A stretch of 18,996 nt of DNA from Acidimicrobiia bacterium (GTDB lineage: Bacteria; Actinomycetota; Acidimicrobiia; IMCC26256; BP-133): positions 1-18,996 of the forward strand of contig JAICGL010000012.1 in assembly GCA_025923175.1 (NCBI GenBank). The letters run 5' to 3'. This document shows, one piece after another, positions 6,563-13,856 of this stretch. The translations under genes and the position numbers were made by a program. Each line of letters begins with the position of its first letter. The stretch's first letter is position 1. The notes below the pieces were generated by a model that had not been told where the DNA came from, did not search any database, and worked only from the letters and a program-made list of their open reading frames with translations.

Positions 6563-8209
6563 ATGCGTCGCGCGCTGTGTCGACGGCTTGCCGTTGCCGT
6601 CGCGGTCGTGTCCATCGCCGGGGTGACACGCGCCGTGGCTGTGCCCGAATCAAGCCCGCGCTCGGAGCCGAGCCCCGCCGTAGCGCCGCCCACGAGCAGC
6701 TACTGGCTGATAGGGGCCGACGGGAACGTGTACCCGTTCAACGTTCCCGACTTTGGCTCATTGCGCGGGTCCCCACCGGCACGGCCGATCGTCGGCGCCG
6801 CAGTGACGCCCCGTGGCAAGGGTTACTGGCTGGCGGGCACCGACGGCGGCATCTTCGCCTTCGGCGACGCCCGGTTCCACGGCTCGACCGGAGCGATGCG
6901 GCTCAACCGCCCGATCGTCGGCATGGCGGCCACGCCGTCCGGAGACGGCTACTGGCTCGTAGCCAGCGACGGCGGCATCTTCGCCTTCGGCGACGCTGGG
7001 TTCTACGGGTCGACCGGATCCATCGTCCTCAACAAGCCGATCACCGGTATGTCGACGTCACGAACCGGTCGGGGCTACCGCTTCGTCGCTTCCGACGGCG
7101 GGCTGTTCAGTTTCGGAGACGCCCCCTACGCGGGCTCAGCGGCGGGCCGACCGCTGCGCGATCCCATCGTCGGCATGGCCGGGTCGCCTACCGGGAACGG
7201 CTACTGGCTGGTCGGCTCGGCCGGCACCGTCCGCGCCTACGGCGACGGCCGCAGCGCAGGTTCGGTGCCCGGGGACTCCTTACCGGCTCCGATCGTCGCC
7301 ATCATGGCGCCACCCCGGTTGCCCGACACCTCGCCGCCGAGCCCGCCGGAAGCCCCGGGTCCACCCTCGAGCACTCCGGCGCCCTCGAGTCCGCCGGGTG
7401 GCGACACCCCTCCACCCACTCGGGCCGCGTCGACCGCCCCTTTCCGGATCGCCCTCATCGGCGACACCGGATACACCGCCGCCCAGGACGAGTTGCTCCT
7501 CAAGACCCGGACGGCCATCTCCTCGGGGTCCTACGCCTTCGTGGTCCACGACGGCGATATCCAGGGCCCGCAGGGGCCCTGCACCGACGAACGTCTCCGA
7601 TACGTACATGAAGTCTTCGAAGGCTTCTCCGTGCCATTCGTGTTCACCCCCGGCGACAACGAGTGGGCCGGCTGCGCCGGTCCGGCCGAGCGGCTGGCCG
7701 CCATCCGCCAGCGCTTCTTCTCCACCGACCAGTCGCTGGGGCAGCGCCGCATGCCGCTCACCCGCCAAGCGGCGCCGTTCGTGGAGAACGCCCGCTGGTC
7801 GGCGGGCAACGTGGTCTTCGCCACGCTGAACGTCCCCGGCCCGGACGGGAAGAGCAGTGGCGCCGAGGGCCTGCCGGCGGCCAACCTCGCCTGGCTCAAC
7901 GAGGCCTTCGACGTCGCCACCAATCAGCAGAGCCCGGGGCTGATGGTCATATGGCAGGACGATCCCTTCGCCGGCGGCTCTGACGATGACCTTCAGACCG
8001 CGCTCGTGGAGCGGGCCAGCGCCTTCGGCAAGCCGGTCGTCCTCGTCCACGGCGACAGCCACGTCTACCGGCTGGGAACGAACTGGCCGGGCGTCCCGAA
8101 CCTGATCGAGCTCCAGACCTTCGCCGTCGACAACACCGACCGCTGGGTCGAGGTCACCGTCGACCCCGCCGACCCTGGCGTCTTCCGCTTCGCAAAGATG
8201 CAGAGCTGA
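6563..8209 (+). CDS. Secreted two-part protein: five 42-residue beta repeats plus GDNEW-type metallophosphoesterase
   Basis: The N-terminus (MRRALCRRLAVAVAVVSIAG) is a classical signal peptide with a likely cut after AVA (26). Residues 46-250 are five repeats of about 42 aa, starting near 46, 87, 129, 171 and 213 with core GYWLVASDGGIFAFGDA and ending in PIVGMAATP; this looks like beta-propeller or solenoid blades. A proline/serine linker (250-291) leads to a calcineurin-like phosphoesterase domain with IGDTG (D301), HDGDI (D330, D332), TPGDNEWAGC (D365, N366, E367) and VHGDSHVYR (H496, D498, H500). The usual active-site HHP histidine region reads IWQDDPF (464-470). ATG 6563 follows GGAGGA (6550-6555). 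The export signal and the repeats suggest a cell-surface or extracellular phosphatase; the substrate is unknown. The N-terminal repeats are of the kind I know from Acidimicrobiia secreted proteins. Confidence 0.85.
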   Translation: MRRALCRRLAVAVAVVSIAGVTRAVAVPESSPRSEPSPAVAPPTSSYWLIGADGNVYPFNVPDFGSLRGSPPARPIVGAAVTPRGKGYWLAGTDGGIFAFGDARFHGSTGAMRLNRPIVGMAATPSGDGYWLVASDGGIFAFGDAGFYGSTGSIVLNKPITGMSTSRTGRGYRFVASDGGLFSFGDAPYAGSAAGRPLRDPIVGMAGSPTGNGYWLVGSAGTVRAYGDGRSAGSVPGDSLPAPIVAIMAPPRLPDTSPPSPPEAPGPPSSTPAPSSPPGGDTPPPTRAASTAPFRIALIGDTGYTAAQDELLLKTRTAISSGSYAFVVHDGDIQGPQGPCTDERLRYVHEVFEGFSVPFVFTPGDNEWAGCAGPAERLAAIRQRFFSTDQSLGQRRMPLTRQAAPFVENARWSAGNVVFATLNVPGPDGKSSGAEGLPAANLAWLNEAFDVATNQQSPGLMVIWQDDPFAGGSDDDLQTALVERASAFGKPVVLVHGDSHVYRLGTNWPGVPNLIELQTFAVDNTDRWVEVTVDPADPGVFRFAKMQS

Positions 8210-8231
8210 TCCCGTTGCCGCCGGCGGGATC
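8208..8231. terminator. Possible bidirectional terminator between convergent genes
   Basis: GATCCCG (8208-8214) and CGGGATC (8225-8231) form a perfect 7-bp stem around a 10-base GC-rich loop. It starts inside the stop codon of the secreted phosphoesterase and ends two bases before the end of the convergent VOC gene. No T-run follows on either strand, so this is a placement-based call. Confidence 0.45.
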
Positions 8232-8233
8232 CG

Positions 8234-8632
8234 TCAGCCCAGGCAGATGAACTCGAGCTGGGTGTTGTCCGGGTCGCGGAAGACGAGGACGGCGTAGCCC
8301 TCGCGGTCGGCGATGGGGGAATGCTCGACGCCCAACTCGGTCAGCCTGGCGTCCCACGCCTCCAGTTCGGCGTGCCCGGACACGAGGAATCCCACGTGGT
8401 CGAGCCCGGTGCGGGTCTCGTGGAATCCTTCGCCCTCGTTCGTGGGATGGGTGTGGAGTCCCACACAGAAGCGCCAGTCCGGCGTGCCGAGGACGACCGC
8501 GTAGCCATCGTCGTTGGGATGCTTCTCGTCCATGAGTTTTTCGAGCCCGAGCACCTCGCTGTACCACGGCACGCTCTGGTCGATGTCTGGGACGGTGATC
8601 GAGACGTGGTGGATCCCTGCGATCGTCGGCAT
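8234..8632 (-). CDS. VOC-family metalloenzyme (glyoxalase / extradiol dioxygenase fold)
   Basis: This is a 132-residue protein, typical for a single vicinal-oxygen-chelate domain of two beta-alpha-beta-beta-beta modules. Module 1 begins IHHVSITVPDIDQSVPWYSEVLGL; module 2 begins GLDHVGFLVSGHAELEAW and ends with YAVLVFRDPDNTQLEFICL. Likely metal ligands are H9 (HHVS), H79 (LDHVGF) and E127 (QLEF), with H60 or H62 in GLHTH as a possible fourth. The minus-strand start is preceded by a purine-rich GGGAGAGGAG. The exact reaction (isomerase, lyase, ring-cleaving dioxygenase, antibiotic binding) is not readable. Its upstream region carries the same 24-base element, in the same orientation and at nearly the same distance, as the intradiol dioxygenase gene 3 kb away. 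This suggests a role in the same aromatic or quinone metabolism. Confidence 0.87.
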   Translation of the reverse strand: MPTIAGIHHVSITVPDIDQSVPWYSEVLGLEKLMDEKHPNDDGYAVVLGTPDWRFCVGLHTHPTNEGEGFHETRTGLDHVGFLVSGHAELEAWDARLTELGVEHSPIADREGYAVLVFRDPDNTQLEFICLG

Positions 8633-8681
8633 GACTGGCTCCTCTCCCTAGCCGGTGTCGATGCCACCAATTCTTCGGGAA

Positions 8682-8718
8682 CGGGAAATCCCGCACATGG
8701 GGGAGAACCGACAGTTTC
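8682..8718 (-). promoter_or_regulatory. 24-base regulatory element, copy A (8695-8718), with adjoining short hairpin (8682-8693)
   Basis: Read on the minus strand, toward the VOC gene, positions 8718-8695 hold GAAAC, the core AACTGTCGGTT and the tail CTCCCCCATGT. This is identical base for base to 11656-11679 on the plus strand. It ends 62 bases before the VOC start codon. In the other direction it ends 41 bases before the LuxR-family regulator start, so it lies in the shared divergent promoter region. The core is an imperfect palindrome (AAC.G.C.GTT). One base beyond it lies CGGGAAATCCCG (8682-8693), a small inverted repeat. It is probably a binding site for the adjacent regulator or a shared promoter. 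Confidence 0.7.
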
Positions 8719-8743
8719 CTGGCAGGGCCTAACAGCGTTCAGC

Positions 8744-8749
8744 GATACT
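8744..8749 (+). promoter_or_regulatory. Possible -10 box of the first LuxR-family regulator
   Basis: GATACT lies 10 bases before ATG 8760, and there is no Shine-Dalgarno sequence before that ATG. This suggests a nearly leaderless transcript. No convincing -35 hexamer is seen at 16-18 bases upstream, which would fit activation from the element at 8695-8718. Confidence 0.3.
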
Positions 8750-8759
8750 GACGCTCGCC

Positions 8760-11648
8760 ATGGCCCGCTCGCTACTCTGTCCCTCGCTCATCGGCCGGGA
8801 AGCTGAGCTCGAGGCCATCAAAGCGGCGCTGGCCGGTGCGGGGTCCCGCCAGGGCTCGGCGGTTTTCCTGCAAGGCGAAGCCGGCGTCGGCAAGTCCCGG
8901 CTCGTACGGGAAGGCGTGGCAGAAGCTCGGCGCGCCCGCTCCAGCGTGCTCGTCGGACGAGCGGTGCAGGGCCAGGGCACCGTGGCCTTCCGGCCCATCG
9001 CCGAGGCCCTCAACTCCTACTTCCGGGACGAGGGGCCTCCGGACCTTCCCGAACTCGAACCCTTCCGGCCAATCCTCAGCAAGCTGGTGCCGGAATGGCG
9101 CCAGGGTGACCGTCCCGGGGCCGACGACTCGGTCGTCCTCCTCGCCGAGGCGATCCTCCGTCTCCTCCACGCCGTCGGGCAACGCGGCGGGTGCCTCCTC
9201 GTCCTAGAGGACCTGCACTGGGCCGACCCGGAGACTCTGTCGATCGTCGAGTACCTGGCCGAGAACCTCGGCTCGGAGCCGGTGGTGTGCCTGGGCACGC
9301 TCCGGACCGAGGCCAGCCCCGCCCTCGGCGTCGTCCACCGGCTCGCGGCGGACCGGACGGCCTCGGTGGTCGACCTGCACCGTCTCGACCCTGCCGAGAT
9401 GGCCGCCGTCGCCTGCGCGTGCCTGTCGACCTCGGAACTCCCCGCCCCGGTAGTCGAGCTGCTGTCCGCTCACGCCGACGGTCTTCCCTTCTTCGTCGAG
9501 GAACTGCTGGCGGGCGCGGTCGGTTCCGGTGCGCTGGTCCGGGACGGCGACGGATGGGCCATCACGGGCCCGCTCAAGGCCGATGTGCCCGACAGCTTCG
9601 TCGACAGCGTCGAGCGCCGGCTGGCAACGATGGGGGACGCCAAGCCCGTCGTCGTGGCGGCCGCCACCCTCGGCCGATCGTTCGACTGGGCTCTCCTTTC
9701 CGCCATGACCGGCCTCGACGAGCCGGCCGTCCTGACGGCCCTCCGGGCGGCGGTCGAGGCCCAACTGCTCGTCGCCGACCCCTCGGCCGGCGGGTCCTTC
9801 CGGTTCCGGCACGCGCTGACCCGCGACGCCGTCGTGGGAGGGTTGCTGCCGGTGGAACGGGGGGTGCTGTCGCGCCGGGCGCTCGCCGCCCTCGAGACGG
9901 CCCATCCCGGCCTGCCCGGCGAATCGTGCGAACTCGCCGCGGAGCTCGCGACAAGGGCCGGAGATCGGGAGCGTGCTGCTGAATTCCTGCTCGAGTCCGG
10001 CCGGCGCTCCCTGGCCCGGGGCGCCCTGGCCAGCGCCGAGGTCGCGTTCGGACGGGCCGGCGACCTGGCCGAACACCCCGAGCTCGTCGCCGCGGCGGCC
10101 GAGGCGCTGTGCGAGGCGCTGTCGCTCGCCGGGAACACGGACCGAGCGCTCGAAGTCGGGCAGCAGCTCGCCACCACATTGGATTCGTTGCAGGCACCGC
10201 CGGGGCGCCGGGGCAGCCTCGAGCTGCGGCTGGCCCGGGCGGCGGCGACCGCCTGCCGGTGGGACCTGGCCGACGACCATCTGGCCCAGGGCCGCTCCCG
10301 GGCAGTGCGGGCCGACGACGACGCCCTCGCTGCGCGATTCGACGCCATCGCCGCTCACGTCGCTTATGGCCGGGGAGACATCAAGCGGTCAGGGGCTCTC
10401 GCTCGCTCAGCCCTGGCGGCGGCGGAGCGGCTGGCGCTGCACGACCTCACCTGCGAGGCGTGGGAGGTGATCGGCCGCTGTGCCCGCACGGATGACATCG
10501 AGACGGCCGAGGAGGCTTTCGAACGGGCCAACGCCGTCGCCGAGAGGCACGACCTCACGGTGTGGCGCGTCCGGGCGCTCTCCGAGCTCGCCACGGTCGA
10601 CATCCTGGCCGGCCGCCCCCTCGACCGGCTGCTGGCGGCGCGGGACCTGGCCATGGCCAGCGGGGCGCTGGCCACCGCCGCCCACGTGGACTTCCTGATC
10701 GGCATCTGGTTCCTCGACCACTGGGAATCGGAGCAGGCGATCGAGGCGGTTCGCCGCTCGAGCACGATCGCCCGCCGCTTCCGCTTGCAACAGCTTCTCG
10801 GCATGGCGCTGATCCTCGAGGCGGCGGCCTGCGCCCGCCTGTCCCGGCGCGACGACATGGAGGCCCTCATCCAGGAGGCCCTGGGTTTGGTGGGTGACGA
10901 GCCCGGCGCCTGCGGGGTCGCCTGGGGGACGGCCCGCGCCGTCTTCTGGCTCATCGGTGAGGACCGACGACGGGGCATGGAGGCGCTCGAGGAGGCCATG
11001 GCGCACTTCCGCCAAACGGTTTCGGTCCCGGCCCCCGAACGCGGGCTGTGGGCGCTGCTGCGGACCGTCGACGATCTCGACGGCGATGCCGCCCGGGCCG
11101 AGGTGAGGGCTTCGGGCGCGACCAGCCACCGTCTGAACCTTGCGTTCCTCTTCCTGGCCGACGCGGTCGCGCTGGGGAGGTCGGGTCGCCGGGAGGAGGT
11201 AGAACAGGTCTTCGCCGCGGGAGACGTCATGCTCGCCACGACTCCCTGGCGCCACCTGGCCCGCCGCCTCGTCTCCGAGGCGTCGATCGCCGACGGCTGG
11301 GGTGACCCGGTCGGCTGGATGCGCGAGGCCCTCCCCGCTTTCGAAGCGCAGGGACACGATCGCCTGGCGGCCGCCGCCCGGTCACTGCTTCAGAAGGCCG
11401 GCGCGCCGCTGCCCCGCCGTCGCCGGGACGAATCCGTGCCGCCCGCCCTTCGTGAACTGGGGGTGACCCGCCGGGAGCTGGAGGTGCTGACCCTGCTGGC
11501 CGAGGGGCTGGCCAACAAGGAGATCGCCGCCCGCCTCTACATGTCACCCCGGACGGTCGAGCGCCATATCGCCAACCTCACGGTGAAGACGGGCCGCGGG
11601 ACCCGCTCCGAGCTGATCGCCTTCGCCGCCAGGAACGCCGTCGCCTGA
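8760..11648 (+). CDS. LuxR-family transcriptional regulator with N-terminal AAA-type ATPase (LAL/MalT type), first copy
   Basis: This is a 962-residue regulator. Residues 10-45 hold LIGREAELEAI then the Walker A GEAGVGKS (39-46); Walker B is CLLVLEDLHWADPE (145-158), followed by the STAND/AAA-16 type core to about 350. Residues from about 370 to 890 are alanine- and leucine-rich helices, consistent with a TPR-like sensor/oligomerisation region. The C-terminus (900-962) is a LuxR/NarL helix-turn-helix: VTRRELEVLTLLAEGLANKE, then IAARLYMSPRTVERHIANL. Such proteins are usually ATP-dependent activators responding to a small molecule or partner protein bound by the helical repeats. It lies between VOC and dioxygenase genes, and a perfect 24-base inverted repeat lies just outside each end. 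It is therefore the prime candidate to recognise that repeat. ATG 8760 is the first start of the homologous region and has no Shine-Dalgarno. Confidence 0.92.
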   Translation: MARSLLCPSLIGREAELEAIKAALAGAGSRQGSAVFLQGEAGVGKSRLVREGVAEARRARSSVLVGRAVQGQGTVAFRPIAEALNSYFRDEGPPDLPELEPFRPILSKLVPEWRQGDRPGADDSVVLLAEAILRLLHAVGQRGGCLLVLEDLHWADPETLSIVEYLAENLGSEPVVCLGTLRTEASPALGVVHRLAADRTASVVDLHRLDPAEMAAVACACLSTSELPAPVVELLSAHADGLPFFVEELLAGAVGSGALVRDGDGWAITGPLKADVPDSFVDSVERRLATMGDAKPVVVAAATLGRSFDWALLSAMTGLDEPAVLTALRAAVEAQLLVADPSAGGSFRFRHALTRDAVVGGLLPVERGVLSRRALAALETAHPGLPGESCELAAELATRAGDRERAAEFLLESGRRSLARGALASAEVAFGRAGDLAEHPELVAAAAEALCEALSLAGNTDRALEVGQQLATTLDSLQAPPGRRGSLELRLARAAATACRWDLADDHLAQGRSRAVRADDDALAARFDAIAAHVAYGRGDIKRSGALARSALAAAERLALHDLTCEAWEVIGRCARTDDIETAEEAFERANAVAERHDLTVWRVRALSELATVDILAGRPLDRLLAARDLAMASGALATAAHVDFLIGIWFLDHWESEQAIEAVRRSSTIARRFRLQQLLGMALILEAAACARLSRRDDMEALIQEALGLVGDEPGACGVAWGTARAVFWLIGEDRRRGMEALEEAMAHFRQTVSVPAPERGLWALLRTVDDLDGDAARAEVRASGATSHRLNLAFLFLADAVALGRSGRREEVEQVFAAGDVMLATTPWRHLARRLVSEASIADGWGDPVGWMREALPAFEAQGHDRLAAAARSLLQKAGAPLPRRRRDESVPPALRELGVTRRELEVLTLLAEGLANKEIAARLYMSPRTVERHIANLTVKTGRGTRSELIAFAARNAVA

Positions 11649-11655
11649 CGCGACC

Positions 11656-11691
11656 GAAACTGTCGGTTCTCCCCCATGTACCGTCGGACGG
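11656..11691 (+). promoter_or_regulatory. 24-base regulatory element, copy B (11656-11679), with adjoining short palindrome (11681-11691)
   Basis: GAAAC, the core AACTGTCGGTT and the tail CTCCCCCATGT read toward the intradiol dioxygenase. They are the exact reverse complement of 8695-8718; flanking bases do not match, so identity stops sharply at 24. The element begins 7 bases after the regulator stop and ends 60 bases before the dioxygenase ATG, almost the same spacing as copy A to the VOC gene. One base later is CCGTC-G-GACGG (11681-11691), a small palindrome in the same relative place as the CGGGA/TCCCG pair beside copy A, but of different sequence. Confidence 0.7.
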
Positions 11692-11739
11692 CGGTCGCCA
11701 TGATCGGAGCAGCACATCGATCCGAGGGGGGAGCACACC

Positions 11740-12531
11740 ATGGCCGTCACCGAGACCACCCAGACCACCAAGCCCCGGCTGAACGCCATCGTCGACGACA
11801 TCCACGAGGCGCTGGTGGAGATCATCACCAAGCACAAGGTGACTTACGACGAGTACCGCGCCGCCGTCGAGTGGATCATGAAAGCCAGCCAGCAGCACCT
11901 GGAGATCCCGTTGGCGCTGGACGTCTTCCTGGCCAGCACCCTCGACGACCTCGAGCACGAAGCCGGCGAAGGCACGGAGAGCAACGTCGAGGGGCCCGTC
12001 TACATCCCCGGCGCTCCCCGTCTTGAGAAGCCCTACGTCCTGCCCATGCGGGAAAACGAGCCCGGCGAGAAGCTGGTCTTCTCCGGCACGGTGCGCACGA
12101 CCGACGGGTCACCCCTGGCCGGCGCCAACCTCGACATCTGGCAGGCCAACGGCGCCTGCGAGTACTCGCACTTCCAGCCCGACGTGCCGGAGTACAACCT
12201 CCGCGGCCAGCTGACCACCGACGAGGACGGTTCGTTCGAGTTCGAGACGGTGGTGCCCGCTCCCTACGAGGTCCCCAACCAGGGAGCCACCGGCCAGCTC
12301 CTCAAGGCCCTCGGCCGCCACTCCTTCCGGCCGGGCCACATCCACTTCAAGCTCAGCCACGACCAGGCTGCGCCGCTCACCACCCAGATCTACTTCGAGG
12401 GCGACCCCTGGCTCGACTCCGACGTGGTCGGCGCGGCGAAGGAATCGCTGGCCACGAAGCTGACCTGGGACGAGGACGCCGACGGGCGCCGCTCCGCCAC
12501 GTGCTCCTACGACTTCGTCCTGAGCAAGTGA
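11740..12531 (+). CDS. Intradiol ring-cleavage dioxygenase (catechol / hydroxyquinol 1,2-dioxygenase type)
   Basis: This 263-residue protein has an N-terminal helical dimerisation segment (about 1-75) and the non-haem Fe(III) beta-sandwich core. Iron ligands are visible: Y142 (CEYSHF), Y176 (VPAPYEVP), and H200 and H202 (RPGHIHFKLS). The spacings 34, 24 and 2 are close to those of catechol 1,2-dioxygenase (Y164, Y200, H224, H226). LDIWQANGACEYS, EYNLRGQLTTDEDGSF and TTQIYFEGDPWLDSD are family motifs. It would cleave a catechol- or hydroxyquinol-like ring between the hydroxyls, giving a muconate-type acid. A strong Shine-Dalgarno GAGGGGGGAG (11724-11733) precedes ATG 11740. No muconate cycloisomerase or maleylacetate reductase is present, so the downstream pathway must be encoded elsewhere. 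Its stop is one base from the stop of the convergent MFS gene. Confidence 0.92.
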   Translation: MAVTETTQTTKPRLNAIVDDIHEALVEIITKHKVTYDEYRAAVEWIMKASQQHLEIPLALDVFLASTLDDLEHEAGEGTESNVEGPVYIPGAPRLEKPYVLPMRENEPGEKLVFSGTVRTTDGSPLAGANLDIWQANGACEYSHFQPDVPEYNLRGQLTTDEDGSFEFETVVPAPYEVPNQGATGQLLKALGRHSFRPGHIHFKLSHDQAAPLTTQIYFEGDPWLDSDVVGAAKESLATKLTWDEDADGRRSATCSYDFVLSK

Positions 12532-12532
12532 T

Positions 12533-13795
12533 CTAGAGCCCGCGCGACGCCGGGCGGGGTGGAAGCCGCATGAGGATGGCGGCCGCGAGGACCATCCAGC
12601 CGGTGAGGTAGGCGAACGCCCAGGACGGGCTGGCGACCGTCCAGAGGACTCCGGCGATGCCGCTGGCGGCGAAGTTGCCGAAGCTCTGGACGGCGGCCAG
12701 AAGACCGAAGGCGGAGCCCCGGATCTCCGCTGGGGCTTTAGCGGCGACGGCGGCGTGCTCAGCCGTCTCGACGCAGCCGATTCCGATGCCGGCGAAGACG
12801 AACCAGGGCGTCAGGGCCAGCCAGCTGTGCGTGTCCCGGGTGAGACCGGCGTAGGCGATCCCGAAGGCGATCACGCCGATGGTCAGCGTGCGCCGGGGAA
12901 CGGTGCGGTCGGCGTGTCGCCCGGCCGGAACACTGGTCACGGTTGCGGCGGCGTTGTATGTGACGTAGAGCCACAGCGCCGTGGTGGCCGCCGCAGCATG
13001 GCTGCGGCCCGGCTCGAGGAGCTCGGTCGCCCGGAGGATGAGGAGGGTGGCGGCACAGTTGCCGAACTCGAAGGCGCCGATACCGGCAAAGAGCGAGCGG
13101 AGCGGCCCCTGGAGGACCGGCCGGACCTGAATCCGGATCTTGACCTTGTCGCGAGCTTTGGGTCGCTCGGTGTGCCGGATGGCATAGAGGATGGCGGCGG
13201 TAGCGAGCAGCCCCGGGATGACCGAGATCCCGATCGCCGCGCGGGTACCGACCAGGGCGACGAGCCCGATGGCCAGGACCGGACCGAAGATGGCGCCGAG
13301 ATTGTCCATGGCCCGCTCGAACCCGTAGGCGCGCCCGTAGACCGCCGGGTCGACGATGTCGGCCAGCAAGGCGTTGCGGGCCGGGACCCGGAGACCACGT
13401 GCGGCCCAGGCGCCGGCCCGGAGGACCCCGACCTGCCACGCCGACGTCGCCGCCCCCGTGACCGACGAGAGGACCGCCGTGGTGGTGTACCCGCCGACGG
13501 CAATGGCTCGGCGCCGGCCGGGGTCGTCAGAGAGGGCGCCGCCTCCGAAGCGGGCTACCCCGGCGAGTCCGTCGCTCACTCCCTCGATGAGCCCGAGGGC
13601 CGACGCGGGCGCCTCGAGGGTGGTGGTGAGCAGGCTGGGGAGCAATGCCGTCGGAACCTCGTGACCGACGTCGGCCAGCAGGCTGGCGGACCCGATCCCG
13701 GCCACACCACGGCTGAACCAGCCCTTCGGCTGCGGCCTGGGGACCGCCAGTTCAGGTTCGGCCGTCACGGCGTCCACCACGAAATCATCTTGCAC
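12533..13795 (-). CDS. Major facilitator superfamily transporter
   Basis: This is about 420 residues with twelve predicted hydrophobic segments. The A-like loop after TM2 reads GGALSDDPGRRRAIAVGG, and the matching second-half loop reads PAGRHADRTVPRRTLTIG; both fit the MFS GxxxDRxGRR pattern. The middle loop (RHTERPKARDKVKIRIQVRP) is cytoplasmic and basic. ERAMDNLGAIFGPVLA is typical of the drug/metabolite efflux branch. The open frame extends to ATG 13879, but that would run through the operator and promoter region. GTG 13795 (or GTG 13780/13777) is preferred, which would give a nearly leaderless message from the promoter at 13809-13836. Export of a toxic aromatic or thiol compound is possible, but the substrate is not readable. 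It is divergent from the cupin/LAL2 pair and shares its operator. Confidence 0.85.
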   Translation of the reverse strand: MQDDFVVDAVTAEPELAVPRPQPKGWFSRGVAGIGSASLLADVGHEVPTALLPSLLTTTLEAPASALGLIEGVSDGLAGVARFGGGALSDDPGRRRAIAVGGYTTTAVLSSVTGAATSAWQVGVLRAGAWAARGLRVPARNALLADIVDPAVYGRAYGFERAMDNLGAIFGPVLAIGLVALVGTRAAIGISVIPGLLATAAILYAIRHTERPKARDKVKIRIQVRPVLQGPLRSLFAGIGAFEFGNCAATLLILRATELLEPGRSHAAAATTALWLYVTYNAAATVTSVPAGRHADRTVPRRTLTIGVIAFGIAYAGLTRDTHSWLALTPWFVFAGIGIGCVETAEHAAVAAKAPAEIRGSAFGLLAAVQSFGNFAASGIAGVLWTVASPSWAFAYLTGWMVLAAAILMRLPPRPASRGL

Positions 13796-13818
13796 TCCCA
13801 GTGGAGTGTATCTACACT
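13790..13818 (+). promoter_or_regulatory. Promoter of the cupin-LAL2 unit
   Basis: TTGCAC (13790-13795), a spacer of exactly 17 bases, and TACACT (13813-13818) make a good housekeeping-type promoter reading right. The -35 overlaps the first palindrome and the -10 overlaps the second, so a bound dimer would block polymerase. The start codon of the cupin is at 13857. Confidence 0.55.
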
Positions 13819-13830
13819 CCCATAGGAGTG
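13793..13830. promoter_or_regulatory. Tandem operator: two palindromes CACTCC-N4-GGAGTG, 22 bp apart
   Basis: CACTCC-CAGT-GGAGTG (13793-13808) and CACTCC-CATA-GGAGTG (13815-13830) are two perfect 6-bp inverted repeats. The second extends to seven base pairs (ACACTCC/GGAGTGT). Each is followed by TATC. The repeat period is exactly 22 bp, about two helical turns, so two dimers would bind the same DNA face. The pair lies between the divergent MFS and cupin genes and overlaps the promoters of both. Confidence 0.75.
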
Positions 13831-13836
13831 TATCAA
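13809..13836 (-). promoter_or_regulatory. Promoter of the MFS gene
   Basis: On the minus strand TTGATA (13836-13831) and TAGATA (13814-13809) are 16 bases apart; AGATAC gives 17. The spacer is almost entirely the second palindrome. Transcription would begin near 13801, only a few bases before GTG 13795. Confidence 0.5.
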
Positions 13837-13856
13837 CCGATTGCTGGGGGTACTCG

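Noticed and set aside
8695..11679. The 24-base inverted repeat as terminal repeats of a transposon
   Set aside because: No transposase inside, no target-site duplication outside (AATCCCGC against ACCGTCGG), and the matched spacing to two start codons fits regulation better.
13806..13856. Start of the cupin gene at 13806
   Set aside because: That codon lies within the operator and promoter; ATG 13857 has GGGGG six bases upstream.
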